Shown here piece by piece: positions 24,240 through 25,024 of a stretch of DNA of 25,024 nt. The stretch is from CBDHHC01 sp050633205 (GTDB taxonomy: Bacteria > Pseudomonadota > Alphaproteobacteria > Rhizobiales > CBDHHC01): the NCBI GenBank assembly GCA_050633205.1, contig JBOEGA010000037.1, positions 1 through 25,024 of the forward strand, given 5' to 3'. The notes beneath the pieces were generated by a model that made no database searches, was not told where the DNA came from, and saw only the letters and a list, made by a program, of their open reading frames with translations. Both the position numbers and the translations under genes were made by a program. Within the stretch, counting starts at the first letter, position 1. Every line of letters starts with the position of its first letter.

Positions 24240-25024
24240 ATGAAAATTGCGATGTTAGCGCAGAATCCTAATCTTTACTCTCATAAAAGGTTGGTTGAGG
24301 CTGCGGAAGATAGAGGTCATACTCTTGATATTATTAAAACTTTGCGGGTTAGCATTAATATTGCCTCAAGCCGCCCATCGATGTTGTATGATGGGAGACT
24401 TCTTGAAGGATATGATGCTGTTATTCCAAGGATTGGTGCCTCAATTACTTTTTATGGTCTTGCTGTTTTGCGGCAATTTGAGATTATGGGGGTCTATCCT
24501 GTTAATGAATCAGTCGCAATTGGCCGCTCAAGAGATAAACTTCGGTCTATGCAACTATTGGCGCGACGAGGCATTGGTCTACCTGTAACAGCATTTACTC
24601 ATGATCCTAAAAAAGCAACAGAGGTTATTGAAATGGCAGGTGGTGCACCTGTTGTAATCAAGCTTCTTGAAGGTACTCAGGGTATTGGCGTGATGCTTGC
24701 TGAAACTGAAAACTCTGCCAAGTCTGTGGTTGAAGCCTTCCGTGGGGCAAATATCAATATTCTTGTTCAGGAATTTATTAAAGAAGCTGGTGGAACGGAT
24801 ATTCGCTGTTTTGTAATTGGTGACAAGGTTGTTGCTGCCATGAAGAGAACCGGTGCAGCAGGTGATTTTCGTTCCAACCTACATCAGGGCGGTTCTGCTC
24901 AGAAGATAAAGATTACATCTCAGGAGCGTGCTGCGGCTGTCAGCGCTGCGAAAGCCATGGGGTTGAATGTGTGTGGTGTTGATATGCTGCGTTCAAATCA
25001 TGGACCTGTTATTATGGAGATCAA
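24240..25024 (+). CDS. rimK: Ribosomal protein S6 modification ligase RimK (3' end outside window)
   Basis: An ATP-grasp ligase that adds glutamate residues to the C-terminus of ribosomal protein S6. The window contains the first 261 codons plus two bases, from the usual length of about 300. The N-terminus MKIAMLAQNPNLYSHKRLVEAA is typical of RimK, as are the PRIGASITFYG segment, SRDKLRSMQLLARRGI, the ATP-binding PVVIKLLEGTQGIGV, and the QEFIKEAGGTDIRCFVIGDKV and AAMKRT segments. Near the edge VCGVDMLRS leads to the metal-binding MEIN. The start at 24240 has AAGGGG eight bases upstream. It begins 59 bases after rimB and is surely co-transcribed with it. Confidence 0.95.
   Translation, partial: MKIAMLAQNPNLYSHKRLVEAAEDRGHTLDIIKTLRVSINIASSRPSMLYDGRLLEGYDAVIPRIGASITFYGLAVLRQFEIMGVYPVNESVAIGRSRDKLRSMQLLARRGIGLPVTAFTHDPKKATEVIEMAGGAPVVIKLLEGTQGIGVMLAETENSAKSVVEAFRGANINILVQEFIKEAGGTDIRCFVIGDKVVAAMKRTGAAGDFRSNLHQGGSAQKIKITSQERAAAVSAAKAMGLNVCGVDMLRSNHGPVIMEI

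Overview
The window looks like chromosomal DNA of a moderate- to low-GC marine-type alphaproteobacterium. The pointers are a GapR/DUF2312 protein, an L,D-transpeptidase next to a DUF882 peptidase, a leuC of alphaproteobacterial type, and a ribosomal protein L19 with a helix-hairpin-helix tail. This placement rests on family recognition, not on a search. I see no tRNA, rRNA, insertion sequence, prophage or CRISPR array.

Layout. Bases 1-4440 (+): the 3' part of a sigma-54-dependent activator, then an L,D-transpeptidase and a DUF882/M15-type murein peptidase, an order resembling the E. coli ldtD-mepK pair. Bases 4536-5948 (-): leuC. Bases 6420-8996: three envelope or exported proteins, namely a MipA/OmpV barrel (+), an exported two-repeat protein (-) and a DUF2141 protein (+). 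Bases 9238-11544 (-): an SDR oxidoreductase, GapR and a metallophosphoesterase-fold protein. Bases 12001-14344 (+): 1-Cys peroxiredoxin, trmD and rplS, without the usual rpsP/rimM in front. Bases 14478-16610: small membrane proteins, a GFA/CENP-V zinc protein and a small lipoprotein. Bases 16715-17476 (-): a PIN toxin with an excisionase-like antitoxin. Bases 17566-19749: an inositol-monophosphatase-family enzyme (+), a small membrane protein (-), and a TetR regulator with a YciI partner (-) behind a tandem 16-bp operator. Bases 20066-25024 (+): a TPR-methyltransferase fusion overlapping ppk2 by ATGA, then a RimB-like protease and rimK, which is cut by the window end.

Most convergent gene pairs are separated by clear hairpins, and most starts are fixed by good Shine-Dalgarno sequences. 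The parts most worth a second look are the TPR-methyltransferase/PPK2/RimB/RimK block, the HhH-tailed L19, the tandem TetR operator, and the structured gene-free stretches at 8160-8555 and 5949-6419.
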